Assembly (NCBI RefSeq): GCF_014083865.1
Contig: NZ_JACEFA010000009.1
Location: 1-64,000 of the forward strand
Reading direction: 5' to 3'
Source of the DNA: Paraliobacillus salinarum
GTDB taxonomy: Bacteria; Bacillota; Bacilli; Bacillales; Amphibacillaceae
Length of the DNA: 64,000 bases
Shown here: positions 8,598 through 16,404 of the stretch, piece by piece
Layout of the letters: each line of letters begins with the position of its first letter
Numbering within the stretch: the first letter of the stretch is position 1
The notes under the pieces: model-generated
What the model was told of the DNA's origin: nothing
The model's input: only the letters and a program-made list of their open reading frames with translations
Databases searched by the model: none
Program-made: the position numbers and the translations under genes

Positions 8598-8912
8598 TTA
8601 CGCCCGTATTGTTTGTATTATAGATTGGAATTCCTCTAGTGAAATTTCCCCACGAGCATAGCGTAGTTTAGCAGCTTCTTCTGCTTCAATTACAGTTGTT
8701 TGCTTCTTTTGATTTGGTGAAACCATTGTTTGTTGTTTTCGGTTTTTAAATATCATATATAAAACAATCAAAATTAGTATAAGCAAAATGAAGCTCATAA
8801 ATGAATTAGTAAACATTCCATCAAACCAATTTGAAGCTGAGTGCATTTCGTTATAACCATAAAATCCGCCGTTATTATTTCCAAAGGAGCCCATATGTCC
8901 TCCACCCATCAT
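8598..8912 (-). CDS. SHOCT-domain membrane protein
   Basis: This 104-residue protein has a Gly/Met/His/Asn-rich N-terminus (MMGGGHMGSFGNNNGG). One transmembrane helix follows (about residues 37-56, SFMSFILLILILIVLYMIFK). The C-terminal SHOCT motif reads AAKLRYARGEISLEEFQSI. SHOCT tails are short helical hairpins found on many small membrane proteins; their role is unclear. It is the last gene of a run of four small leftward genes upstream of which lie a methyltransferase and a two-component system. The start is ATG 8910-8912, behind AGAGGGAAATG. Confidence 0.85.
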   Translation of the reverse strand: MMGGGHMGSFGNNNGGFYGYNEMHSASNWFDGMFTNSFMSFILLILILIVLYMIFKNRKQQTMVSPNQKKQTTVIEAEEAAKLRYARGEISLEEFQSIIQTIRA

Positions 8913-8954
8913 GTCATTTCCCTCTTTTCTGTTGATTGTATGTCAGTTTCAGTT

Positions 8955-9146
8955 CTATAGTAAAGCTTTTAGTTTATTATATTCTTCTGCAGATATTTGC
9001 CCTGAAGCGTATCTATAGTCAATAGTAGCTTTAATATTATTTGATGTATTATTTTTATTTGTTTGCATATTGCTGAATAGCTTTTGTAGCTCACCGTTTT
9101 GATACAAATAAAAAACAATCGCCAAAATTAGTAATAAATACATCAT
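8955..9146 (-). CDS. Minimal SHOCT-domain membrane protein
   Basis: This 63-residue protein has a single N-terminal transmembrane segment (YLLLILAIVFYLY) and a C-terminal SHOCT motif, IDYRYASGQISAEEYNKLKA. A GGAGGAAATAG ribosome site precedes ATG 9144-9146. It is the smallest of the three SHOCT paralogues in this cluster and lacks the Gly/Met-rich leader of the other two. Confidence 0.82.
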   Translation of the reverse strand: MMYLLLILAIVFYLYQNGELQKLFSNMQTNKNNTSNNIKATIDYRYASGQISAEEYNKLKALL

Positions 9147-9208
9147 CTATTTCCTCCAAATATTATTTTTGTTTGATGAAATTTGGTAATCAAAGTCGCC
9201 TAATGCTA

Positions 9209-9769
9209 TTAATTATGCATATTTCCCATTTCTCTAAACCCTCTATCTTCATTCGAGTCACGATTCATTCCTCGTTCTCTACTTTCAGGACGTTGCACAT
9301 CAAAATTCCTATGCATCTCATCCATATACTGATACATCTCTTCATTATTCACATGTTCTTCTTCCATGTATCTTTCCATACTTTCGAAATCTTCTTCTGC
9401 CATCCAATTACCTGTTTTTTCAACGCCAACTTCCTTCGCATGCACAGGTGCTACTCCATCCATCCAATCATCCATTTCCTCGTATTGCGTTTCTTCTTCT
9501 TGAAAACGATTTTGGTGATCAATTGATTTCTCTCTATCATTTGTTCTAAAGCTTCTCATATGATCAAAGTCCATACCATTATTTTTCATAAATTTCTCCA
9601 TACGATCAAAATCACCCATACGCATCCAATCGAACATTGTTTCAACATGAACGGTTGGATTCTCAAAAAAATTAGGTTGATTTACTTCTTCTTTTCCCGA
9701 AAATAACGATAAGCCCATTCCTCCAGAAAAAGCTACAGTTGCTGCTAATATTCCACTAAGTATGTTCAT
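9209..9769 (-). CDS. Secreted or membrane-tethered Met/Glu-rich protein, function unknown
   Basis: This 186-residue protein has a short hydrophobic N-terminus (ILAATVAFSGGMGLSLF) that could be a signal peptide or anchor. The rest is hydrophilic and rich in Met, Glu, Asp and His. It holds recurring aromatic-Met modules of the type FDWMRMGDFDRMEKFM, EEMDDWMDG and MYQYMDEMH. I do not recognise a family. The Met/His content and the neighbouring SHOCT and YdhK-like genes suggest metal binding or an envelope role, which is inference only. The start is ATG 9767-9769 behind AAGGAGAG. Confidence 0.7.
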   Translation of the reverse strand: MNILSGILAATVAFSGGMGLSLFSGKEEVNQPNFFENPTVHVETMFDWMRMGDFDRMEKFMKNNGMDFDHMRSFRTNDREKSIDHQNRFQEEETQYEEMDDWMDGVAPVHAKEVGVEKTGNWMAEEDFESMERYMEEEHVNNEEMYQYMDEMHRNFDVQRPESRERGMNRDSNEDRGFREMGNMHN

Positions 9770-9824
9770 TTTTACATTCTCTCCTTGCTATGGTTGTTTT
9801 TGTTTTAGTTGAAAATCTTTATTA

Positions 9825-10067
9825 TTAGCTAATTTGTTGCTTTATTTGTTCGTATTCCTCAGCTGTTATTTCGCCTCTAGCCAATCTAGATTTGGCAATT
9901 TCAAGCGCATCTGAATTATTTTGCTGATCATTTCGGTTTTGAGTAGATGATTGTTGATTGTTTACTCCTAAATAAATGAGATAACCAACTAATAAAATGA
10001 TGACGATCATCATAAACGAACCACCTCCAAATCCAAACATTCCTGAACCATGTCCAATTCCCATCAT
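9825..10067 (-). CDS. SHOCT-domain membrane protein
   Basis: This 80-residue protein has the leader MMGIGHGSGMFGFGGGS, one transmembrane helix (FMMIVIILLVGYLIYLGV), an Asn/Gln-rich linker and the SHOCT motif AKSRLARGEITAEEYEQI. The start is ATG 10065-10067 behind AAAGGAGAG. It is first in the run of four small leftward genes and is closely similar in layout to the protein at 8598. Confidence 0.85.
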   Translation of the reverse strand: MMGIGHGSGMFGFGGGSFMMIVIILLVGYLIYLGVNNQQSSTQNRNDQQNNSDALEIAKSRLARGEITAEEYEQIKQQIS

Positions 10068-10163
10068 CGCTTATCTCTCCTTTCAATACCCATATTACCC
10101 CCTATCCATGAAGAACTTATGAGCAACATATGTGAAAGTTATGAAGATTTTTTTTGAAAAAAA

Positions 10164-10196
10164 ATGGGACATTGGGGTCAGTCCCCAATGTCCCAT
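10164..10196. repeat. Dispersed GGGGTC-centred palindrome, copy 3 (perfect)
   Basis: Perfect 14-bp arms, ATGGGACATTGGGG / CCCCAATGTCCCAT, flank the loop TCAGT. The right arm ends on the stop codon of the methyltransferase gene. As RNA it would be a strong hairpin that could terminate or protect that message. Confidence 0.85.
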
Positions 10197-10813
10197 TACT
10201 TATTTGGATTTACTATAATTTTTCTTACAATAGTTGAAAATAGGTGTTCTTGTTCTTCAATTACTAGATCTGCTTTCTTAATATTGTTCATCGTTCTTCT
10301 ATTTATGTTGGCTCCCCACATATTAACGGAAATGGGGTTTAATACATCCATTACTTTTCCTACTAATTCATTGTCACTTCTCATATGTTCTAGTAAAAGT
10401 ATTTTTCCCTCTGGCTTACACACTCTGCGCATTTCTTTTAGTCCCTCGATTGGATCAGGTACCGAACAATAAACACAGGTAGCTACAACAAAATCAAATG
10501 TGTTGTCAGGAAAGTCCATCTGTTGTGCATTCATCTCCATCAATGTTACTGGATAAGTTAGCTCAAGCTTATCCGCTTTCTGTTTCACACGTGCTAACAT
10601 CCCTGGACTGAAGTCAATACCCGTTAAATGCAGGTCGCCAGAATAGAACGGTAAATTTGCGCCTGTACCGATTCCAACTTCCAACACATTTCCTGATATA
10701 TTCTTAAGCAAGCCTTTTCTCCAGCTTTCCTTGATCATTGCATCCATTGAATCATATATTTTCGAAACCCGATCATATCGCTTCTTAATCGTTTCAGTTA
10801 ACTTTTGATCCAT
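10196..10813 (-). CDS. Class I SAM-dependent methyltransferase (UbiE/PmtA-like)
   Basis: This 205-residue protein shows motif I VLEVGIGTGANLPFY, the acidic end of strand 2 in LTGIDFSPGML, and FDFVVATCVYCSVPDP with LLLEHMRSDNELVG further on. This set is typical of UbiE-like and phosphatidylethanolamine N-methyltransferase-like enzymes. The substrate may be a lipid or small molecule and is unproven. The start is ATG 10811-10813 behind AAAGGAG. The longer upstream frame would read through the palindromic repeat and is rejected. Both gene ends abut copies of that repeat. Confidence 0.85.
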   Translation of the reverse strand: MDQKLTETIKKRYDRVSKIYDSMDAMIKESWRKGLLKNISGNVLEVGIGTGANLPFYSGDLHLTGIDFSPGMLARVKQKADKLELTYPVTLMEMNAQQMDFPDNTFDFVVATCVYCSVPDPIEGLKEMRRVCKPEGKILLLEHMRSDNELVGKVMDVLNPISVNMWGANINRRTMNNIKKADLVIEEQEHLFSTIVRKIIVNPNK

Positions 10814-10838
10814 CTTACACCACTCCTTTGCATAAGAT

Positions 10839-10869
10839 TGGGACAAAAGGGTCTGACCCCAATGTCCCA
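10839..10869. repeat. Dispersed GGGGTC-centred palindrome, copy 4
   Basis: TGGGACA (10839-10845) pairs with TGTCCCA (10863-10869), around AAAAGGGTCTGACCCCAAT. This is the reverse-complement form of copy 1. It lies between the histidine kinase stop and the methyltransferase start, so it may separate the two transcripts. Confidence 0.8.
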
Positions 10870-10876
10870 CTTTTGT

Positions 10877-12250
10877 TTATTTGGTTGGGAGCTGCACTTT
10901 GGCTGTTGTTCCGACGCCTAGTTCACTTTCAATCTGAATGTTTCCGCCATGTGCTTCGACAAGAGCCTTCACGATCGACAATCCAATGCCTATGCCTCCT
11001 GTTTTTCGGTCGCGAGATTTGTCTCCTCGATAAAATCTTTCATATAAGAAAGGAAGATCATCTACATGAATTCCTTTTCCTTGATCTTGAACAATAAAAG
11101 TTAATTCATCGCTTGTTCCTTTAACAGTAATAAAAACACTTTTTCCTTCTGGTGTGTATTGCAACGCATTGTTAATTAGATTAGTTAAAATCTGAATCAC
11201 TTTATCACGATCTCCAAAGAACCAACGCTCACCCTCAGAATAGTCGATCTTTAAATCCACACCTTTCTTCATAAATAAAGAACTAAATTGACTTTCAATA
11301 GAAGACAATAATTTCCCCACTTCAATCTTTGTCTTATCTAATCTGATTTGAGGGTTTTCTGCGGCAATCAATTTTTCTAATTCATTAACTAAGCGAACTA
11401 ATCGCATCAACTCATCATGGCACTGCCCCAACTTATTTTCATCCGGCTCCCATACCCCATCTTGAAAGGCTTCGATATGACTTCTTAATGTAGCAAGCGG
11501 TGTTCGAATCTCATGAGCAAAATTTGCCGTGAATTGTTTCCGCAATGATTCCTCTTGTGCCAATGATTCAGCTAATTCATTAAACGACTCACCTAACGGG
11601 CGCATTTCATCTGTCAATTCTTCAACAGGTACTCGACTTTTCCGTTGTGAATTACGGAACCCTGTAACCGCATGAATAATTTTTTTCAAACCTGAAGTTA
11701 ATCGATTAGAAAATAATAAACTGAATAGCACTGATAAAACAACCGTGACAATTACAGCGAGTATAATATTTCGTTTAATTTCATTTAAGAAAATAAAATC
11801 CTCACCCGTTAATTCGTCTGGGTAAAAAACAACCAAAGCTCCGACGGTTCGTCCGTTTTTAGTCAAAGGATAGGAATCTGATTGTAAATCATCTGTCGCA
11901 TCCGACCTTGAGCCATGCATACCATTCATCATCCCCATCATGGAATGAGACGAGGTAGTATCTAATAACAAATCACCGTCTCCGTCATAAAGCTGATAAT
12001 ATAAGTCCTCTGACATCGCATGCCGGTGCGTAATATCATCTATTTGTTCATTCATTAATTCACCATTTCTTTCATATTGGGAAATGGCTATTTGTTTAAT
12101 TTCCTCGACTTGCTCTTCTCTACTTTTTTGAAGATAATTAGAGAATTGATTTTCCACACCGAAAAAAATAGTGAAACTCGTAATAAAAACACCACTTAAA
12201 GAAACAATTAATAGATAAATAAATATTCTTGATCTAAAGGTTAGATTCAT
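10877..12250 (-). CDS. Sensor histidine kinase with Met/His-rich extracellular loop
   Basis: This 457-residue kinase has TM1 at about 8-30 and an extracytoplasmic sensor domain at about 31-155, then TM2 and a HAMP linker. The phospho-acceptor box is NFAHEIRTPLATL. The ATPase domain shows NLINNALQYTP, DQGKGIH and GGIGIGLSIVKALVEAHGG. The sensor loop contains SSHSMMGMMNGMH (residues 100-112) and HRHAM, side chains that could bind copper or another soft metal. The start is ATG 12248-12250, inside the end of the response regulator gene, with GGGGGAG as RBS, so translation is coupled. The partner is the regulator at 12234. Confidence 0.92.
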   Translation of the reverse strand: MNLTFRSRIFIYLLIVSLSGVFITSFTIFFGVENQFSNYLQKSREEQVEEIKQIAISQYERNGELMNEQIDDITHRHAMSEDLYYQLYDGDGDLLLDTTSSHSMMGMMNGMHGSRSDATDDLQSDSYPLTKNGRTVGALVVFYPDELTGEDFIFLNEIKRNIILAVIVTVVLSVLFSLLFSNRLTSGLKKIIHAVTGFRNSQRKSRVPVEELTDEMRPLGESFNELAESLAQEESLRKQFTANFAHEIRTPLATLRSHIEAFQDGVWEPDENKLGQCHDELMRLVRLVNELEKLIAAENPQIRLDKTKIEVGKLLSSIESQFSSLFMKKGVDLKIDYSEGERWFFGDRDKVIQILTNLINNALQYTPEGKSVFITVKGTSDELTFIVQDQGKGIHVDDLPFLYERFYRGDKSRDRKTGGIGIGLSIVKALVEAHGGNIQIESELGVGTTAKVQLPTK

Positions 12251-12941
12251 CCTTTTCTCCCCCAAACTTATAACCCATTCCAAATACGGTGAGAATAAAT
12301 TCCGGATGACGCGTATCTGTTTCGATTTTTTTCCGTAAATTCTTTATATGCGTATCAATGCTTCTCTCGTACCCTTCAAAATAAATATCATCTTCTTGTA
12401 TCTTTTCTAATAAATCAGCCCTGCTGTAAACTCTACCAGGATAACTAGCCATTGTTATTAAAATTTTATATTCATTAGGAGTGAGTGATAGTATATGCGA
12501 ATCGAATTTCACTTCTTTTTTAACATGATCTATCATTAGTTTTTGATTGTTAAAACTAAGTTGCTTTGCATTCGTCAACTGTTGTGTTCTTCTTAACAAA
12601 GCCTTCACTCTCACTACCACTTCTCTCGGGCTAAATGGTTTTGTGACATAATCATCCGCTCCAATGACGATTCCATTTATTAAATCGTCCTCGGAGGATT
12701 TAGCAGTCAGCATAATAATTGGTACATTACTATCTTTTCTTACCAATCGACATACTTCTTCACCAGAAATATCAGGTAACATTAAATCCAACACAATTAA
12801 ATCTGGTCTCTGCTCTTTCGCTAGCTTCAAGGCTTCTACACCATTAGAAGCAAAATATATTTCCCATCCTTCTTTTTCGAAGTAGGCTTCTAACACCTCA
12901 AGTATTACTTTTTCATCATCAACTACAAGTATCTTAGCCAT
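12234..12941 (-). CDS. OmpR/PhoB-family response regulator
   Basis: This 235-residue regulator has a receiver domain (ILVVDDEKVI, D52 in LIVLDLMLPDISG, Thr in MLTAKSSEDD, Lys in YVTKPFSP). The C-terminal winged helix reads LTPNEYKILITMASYPGRVY through SIDTHIKNLRKKIE. The start is ATG 12939-12941 behind AGAGGTGAT; the long upstream extension lacks an RBS. It overlaps the kinase gene by 17 bases. It is divergent from the small secreted protein at 13078, a likely target. Confidence 0.94.
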   Translation of the reverse strand: MAKILVVDDEKVILEVLEAYFEKEGWEIYFASNGVEALKLAKEQRPDLIVLDLMLPDISGEEVCRLVRKDSNVPIIMLTAKSSEDDLINGIVIGADDYVTKPFSPREVVVRVKALLRRTQQLTNAKQLSFNNQKLMIDHVKKEVKFDSHILSLTPNEYKILITMASYPGRVYSRADLLEKIQEDDIYFEGYERSIDTHIKNLRKKIETDTRHPEFILTVFGMGYKFGGEKDESNL

Positions 12942-13041
12942 ACAATCACCTCTTATATGCATATTATCATTTTCTGTTAGTAAAAAGACAATCTCCACAA
13001 TTTCCACACAACTTAAACATAGAAACGACATATGTGATGGA

Positions 13042-13047
13042 TATAAT
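13042..13047 (+). promoter_or_regulatory. Probable -10 box of the small secreted protein gene
   Basis: TATAAT lies 30 bases before the start at 13078. The -35 region (AGAAAC or nearby) is poor, which fits an activator-dependent promoter. The OmpR-type regulator encoded divergently next door is the obvious candidate activator; no clear direct repeat was found. Confidence 0.45.
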
Positions 13048-13077
13048 AAACGTAACGAAGAAAGGAGATGGAACGAA

Positions 13078-13278
13078 ATGAAAAAAGTTATCGTAAGTTT
13101 ATTAGGTGCTACCGTACTCATAGGAGGTGCAGCAACCTACACATTTGCACATTCCAACAATGATAATTTTAATAATAATGAACGGTTTAATTATGAAGAA
13201 ATGAGACCATATATACAAGAGATGCATCCCAATTGGTCAAGTCAAGAACAAAGAGAAATGTTTGAGCTATGCCATTAA
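13078..13278 (+). CDS. Small secreted protein, function unknown
   Basis: This 66-residue protein has a clear signal peptide (MKKVIVSLLGATVLIGGAAT, cleavage near TFA-HS). The mature part of about 40 residues contains NYEEMRPYIQEMHPNW and ends SQEQREMFELCH. The Met/His motifs and terminal Cys-His recall small exported proteins found beside metal-responsive regulators in Bacillaceae. The chain stops right after CH, so it may be a shortened family member. The RBS AGGAGATGG precedes ATG 13078. It is divergent from the two-component system. Confidence 0.72.
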   Translation: MKKVIVSLLGATVLIGGAATYTFAHSNNDNFNNNERFNYEEMRPYIQEMHPNWSSQEQREMFELCH

Positions 13279-13553
13279 GTGAAGCGATTATTAATAAATC
13301 GGAATAGTATTGACCTCAAAAAAACATATACGGTTTATGCTCCAAGGTAACTAGGGCTTAAACTGTTCATTTTTTTACTAGACATATGTAATTCATGTGA
13401 AAAATTCGCTTGTTTTACTTCTCAAAAATAATGTTTAGACCATTTTTGATTGGGAATATTAACTAATATGTACAAGTGTTTACTGGTAAACCTTGCTTGT
13501 TCATGAGACGATACAACACTTTAAAAACAACAAAGACAACAGGAGGAATAACA

Positions 13554-14135
13554 TTGAAAAAAATTATTATCACACTACTTACTATTACCAGTATGCTTTT
13601 TCTAGCGGCTTGTGGTGGAGAAGAACCAAAGCCTGAGGAAACGACAGAAACAGAACAACAGAATCAAGAACAAACAGACAGTAGCGATCATGGTGACATG
13701 AATATGAGTGGCTCTGGTGAGGTTCCAGAAGGATTAGAAAAAGCAGAGAACCCAACCTATGAAGTTGGCAGTCAAGCTACCGTTGAAAAAGATCATATGG
13801 AAGGTATGAAAGGTGCCCAAGCAACAATTGCTGGAGCGTATGACACCACTGTATATACTGTTTCCTATACACCAACAACTGGTGGAGAAAAAGTAACAGA
13901 TCATAAGTGGGTCATCCACGAAGAGCTAAAAGATGTCTCAGAACAACCGTTAGAACCTGGTGAAGAAGCAACCATTCAAGCTGATCATATGGAAGGCATG
14001 AATGGTGCTCAAGCAACGATCGACTCAGCAAAACAAACAACTGTTTATATGATTGATTTCGAACTAACTACGTCTGGTGAGAAAGTAACAAATCATAAGT
14101 GGGTAACGGAGGATGAGCTTTCTCCACCTGAATAA
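13554..14135 (+). CDS. ydhK: YdhK-like DUF1541 lipoprotein, two repeats
   Basis: This 193-residue lipoprotein has a signal peptide with lipobox LFLAAC and then a Glu/Gln/Thr-rich spacer with HGDMNMSG. Two copies of the DUF1541 repeat follow, each with KDHMEGMKGAQATI- or ADHMEGMNGAQATI-like and DHKWVIHEEL- or NHKWVTEDEL-like segments. This is the layout of B. subtilis YdhK. The His/Met pairs look suited to metal binding, but the function is unproven. The start is TTG 13554-13556, set by AGGAGG nine bases upstream; the ORF from 13476 has no RBS. Confidence 0.85.
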   Translation: MKKIIITLLTITSMLFLAACGGEEPKPEETTETEQQNQEQTDSSDHGDMNMSGSGEVPEGLEKAENPTYEVGSQATVEKDHMEGMKGAQATIAGAYDTTVYTVSYTPTTGGEKVTDHKWVIHEELKDVSEQPLEPGEEATIQADHMEGMNGAQATIDSAKQTTVYMIDFELTTSGEKVTNHKWVTEDELSPPE

Positions 14136-14185
14136 ATTGTTACCATAAACACACAATTCACTATACTGAAAACGTATACAATCTT

Positions 14186-14243
14186 AAAAGAGCCTTCAGT
14201 TTGGTGGTTTCGTTACTCCCCCCCCCCAAAAGAAGGCTCTTTT
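14186..14243 (+). terminator. Terminator of the YdhK-like gene, with a C10 tract in the loop
   Basis: AAAAGAGCCTTC (14186-14197) and GAAGGCTCTTTT (14232-14243) form a 12-bp stem ending in TTTT. The 34-base loop contains ten consecutive C residues at 14218-14227, unusual in this low-GC sequence. Confidence 0.75.
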
Positions 14244-14329
14244 CTATCAAACTAAATTTATGTTCTTCACTTTAATCAGTATTTTCATTTTATTGTTTGC
14301 TAAATTGCAACTAGTTGTTTTCTCTACTG

Positions 14330-14791
14330 CTAATAACATTTTCGGTATTTATAAGAAAAACTATCCTTCCCATATTGCACTTCTCCTACTTTGATAAAAC
14401 CTCTATTTTCATAGAAAGTATGATTATCCTTTCTAAAATCAGATGCTTCTAATTCAAGAATTTCTAAATCATCAAATGTTTCCTCTATATACTTAAAAAC
14501 CTTTGTTCCAACACCCATTCCTTGATAGGACGGTGCGACAAACAGTCTAACCAACTCATACTTTCCTGGCTCTAAATATAGCAAATAAAATCCGCCAATG
14601 ATTGTGTTCTCGTCTGTTATTTTATAGTACAAATGACTACCCATCAGCTCTACTTGCCGATCTACTGAATCATAACCTGGTGGACCTCCTCCACAAATAG
14701 CAACATCTATTTGAAAGGCTTTAACTTGAACTTCTACTAAGTACTTGGCTTCATATACTGTAGCCTTGGATATCTTGAAGATGTTACTCAT
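14330..14791 (-). CDS. GNAT-family N-acetyltransferase
   Basis: This 153-residue protein is a GNAT fold enzyme. The acetyl-CoA-binding motif A is LVRLFVAPSYQGMGVGTKVF (R/Q-x-x-G-x-G/A). Motif B is LELEASDFRKDNHTFYENRG, and the GFIKVGE end is typical. The acceptor is unknown. The ATG at 14789-14791 has AGAGAGG immediately upstream with almost no spacer, so initiation may be weak. No better start is visible. Confidence 0.82.
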   Translation of the reverse strand: MSNIFKISKATVYEAKYLVEVQVKAFQIDVAICGGGPPGYDSVDRQVELMGSHLYYKITDENTIIGGFYLLYLEPGKYELVRLFVAPSYQGMGVGTKVFKYIEETFDDLEILELEASDFRKDNHTFYENRGFIKVGEVQYGKDSFSYKYRKCY

Positions 14792-14890
14792 CCTCTCTGT
14801 TATGTAACCTTACATACTTATGTATTTCACTATAACACATTTAACAACTATTGCTTCTAAGGCCCGTCACTCAAATTTTTTAATCGTAAT

Positions 14891-14924
14891 AAAAGTGCTA
14901 CTCTTAAGTTTAAGTAGCACTTTT
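14891..14924 (-). terminator. Bidirectional terminator after the DUF421-DUF4363 pair
   Basis: AAAAGTGCTACT (14891-14902) and AGTAGCACTTTT (14913-14924) form a perfect 12-bp stem. It starts 26 bases past the leftward DUF4363 stop, with T runs on both strands. Confidence 0.75.
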
Positions 14925-14949
14925 CCATCTCACATCTCAATAGTTGATA

Positions 14950-15315
14950 TTATTTAGCTAATTTATCCCACATTTCATAAAAATAATATACTTCTTCTAT
15001 AATTGCTTTATCATCATAAATTTTAATCCCACCTCTAATGCGAGAAAGTATACCATTAATCTCAATAATATATTCTTTTTCTACACTATATTGGATTCTT
15101 CTCACTATTTTTTTCCACGCATTTTCAGAATAAGCTATATTCTCTTCTGCCATCTCCCATTTCTTCTCTAAAACGTTTTGTTCAATTTGAGTAATGGCTT
15201 CATATAATCTATCGTCATCTCCAAATGGCCCTTTTAAAAAATAACCGCTGTTCATAACAACTATAAAAGAGGCAATGGTGAGTATGGGGATAAAATATAA
15301 TAAAAATTTTTTCAC
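14950..15315 (-). CDS. DUF4363 protein
   Basis: This protein of about 121 residues has one N-terminal membrane segment (FLLYFIPILTIASFIVVM) and a helical domain with the pattern ALYEAITQIEQNVLEKKW-like ... AEENI. It fits DUF4363, a family that co-occurs with DUF421 (YetF-type) genes, as here: the DUF421 gene ends 17 bases upstream. The start is taken as GTG 15313-15315 behind GAGGTG at 6-base spacing; an in-frame GTG 9 bases upstream overlaps that RBS. Function unknown. Confidence 0.78.
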   Translation of the reverse strand: MKKFLLYFIPILTIASFIVVMNSGYFLKGPFGDDDRLYEAITQIEQNVLEKKWEMAEENIAYSENAWKKIVRRIQYSVEKEYIIEINGILSRIRGGIKIYDDKAIIEEVYYFYEMWDKLAK

Positions 15316-15332
15316 TTTATTCACCTCGTCTA

Positions 15333-16064
15333 CTAATAAGGTCCTTCATAATCGCCCATATCTGCTTCGTCACCTATGTGATCTTCGTATTTATCAATAT
15401 ATAATTGTTCGTTTGGCAAAATCAGAGCATATGCTACTTCTTTAACATCTGTTATTCCACGTCCTTTCAATTGTCCATTTAACCAATCTATATCTTTTTT
15501 CCTTTGCTTTAAATTTTGTTCAATAACAATACCATCTTGAATAACCTCTGTCGATAAACGACTTGGTGTGCTTGGTATATGCAAATCTTTTGGTGTTACA
15601 GGAAGATTATTAGCTTTTTGTAATACAGAAAGCCCACCATTGATTTCTATAATCGCGTATTCAACCTGGGTAATATCAAAAACTCCTTTATCACGTAATA
15701 ACATCATTAACTCGCTCATCTTAATTCGCATCTTCTTTAAATTTTTTTCTAAAATTTTTCCGTTTTCTATAACAACAGTTGGTTCTCCATCTAGAACTTT
15801 TCCTAAGTAACGATTTTTAACGGTAACATATTGCAAAACGCCAGTTAAAATCGCGTATCCTGCTAAACCTACCCAATGTGCCCAAACTTTAGAGGAAAGA
15901 TCTGTAGCAAGAGTTGCTGCAATCGAACCTATTGTAATACCATTAATATAATCAAAAAAAGTTAATTGTCCCACTTCTTGCTTTCCAAGAATTCTTGTGA
16001 AAATTAAGAGAGAAAAAAAAGATATAACTACTCTTACAATAACAACGAGTGCTTCGTCTAACAT
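15333..16064 (-). CDS. DUF421 (YetF/YrbG-type) membrane protein
   Basis: This 243-residue protein has three N-terminal membrane helices containing the family motif RILGKQEVGQLTFFDYINGI. Two cytoplasmic YetF-like subdomains follow, with VIENGKILEKNLKKMRI, LREKGVFDITQVEYAIIE-like and PSTPSRLSTEVIQDG motifs. The role of the family is not settled; members have been linked to spore or membrane functions. The start is ATG 16062-16064 behind GGGAGGAGGG. It forms an operon with DUF4363. Confidence 0.88.
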   Translation of the reverse strand: MLDEALVVIVRVVISFFSLLIFTRILGKQEVGQLTFFDYINGITIGSIAATLATDLSSKVWAHWVGLAGYAILTGVLQYVTVKNRYLGKVLDGEPTVVIENGKILEKNLKKMRIKMSELMMLLRDKGVFDITQVEYAIIEINGGLSVLQKANNLPVTPKDLHIPSTPSRLSTEVIQDGIVIEQNLKQRKKDIDWLNGQLKGRGITDVKEVAYALILPNEQLYIDKYEDHIGDEADMGDYEGPY

Positions 16065-16404
16065 TCCATCCCTCCTCCCATAATGCTCTAACTAAAACGA
16101 CTATTGAACTCACCAAAAATCTACTCATTTTACAGTCAGAACCATATCCAGTTTTTGCATTTTTTAAAGTATATTTTAAAAAACATACATTGTAGTTAAA
16201 ACTGTTATTTTTATTGTATTAATAAAATTTGCAAAATCAGCATTTTTATACAGAAATTTCATACAGTTTCAGGAAAATCCTTATTTAACACACGTCGTTT
16301 GTCTCAATGGATCTCTACTTATTTTTGTTTAGTTAGGGTAATTAGGTACAATATCTAAGCCCGTCGCATAAGATAACTCGAAAAACTAGAAGGGATTGAA
16401 ATAA
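16065..16404. other. Divergent intergenic region (340 bases)
   Basis: This AT-rich region separates the leftward DUF421 gene from the rightward cupin gene. It must hold both promoters, but no box of good quality was found. An AT-only inverted repeat, TTTTTTAAA-gtatat-TTTAAAAAA, lies at 16160-16183. Its low complexity means it may be chance. Confidence 0.5.

Noticed and set aside
10814-10870. N-terminal extension of the methyltransferase (MGHWGQTLLSQ...)
   Set aside because: The extension translates the palindromic repeat; ATG 10813 has a proper AAAGGAG site.
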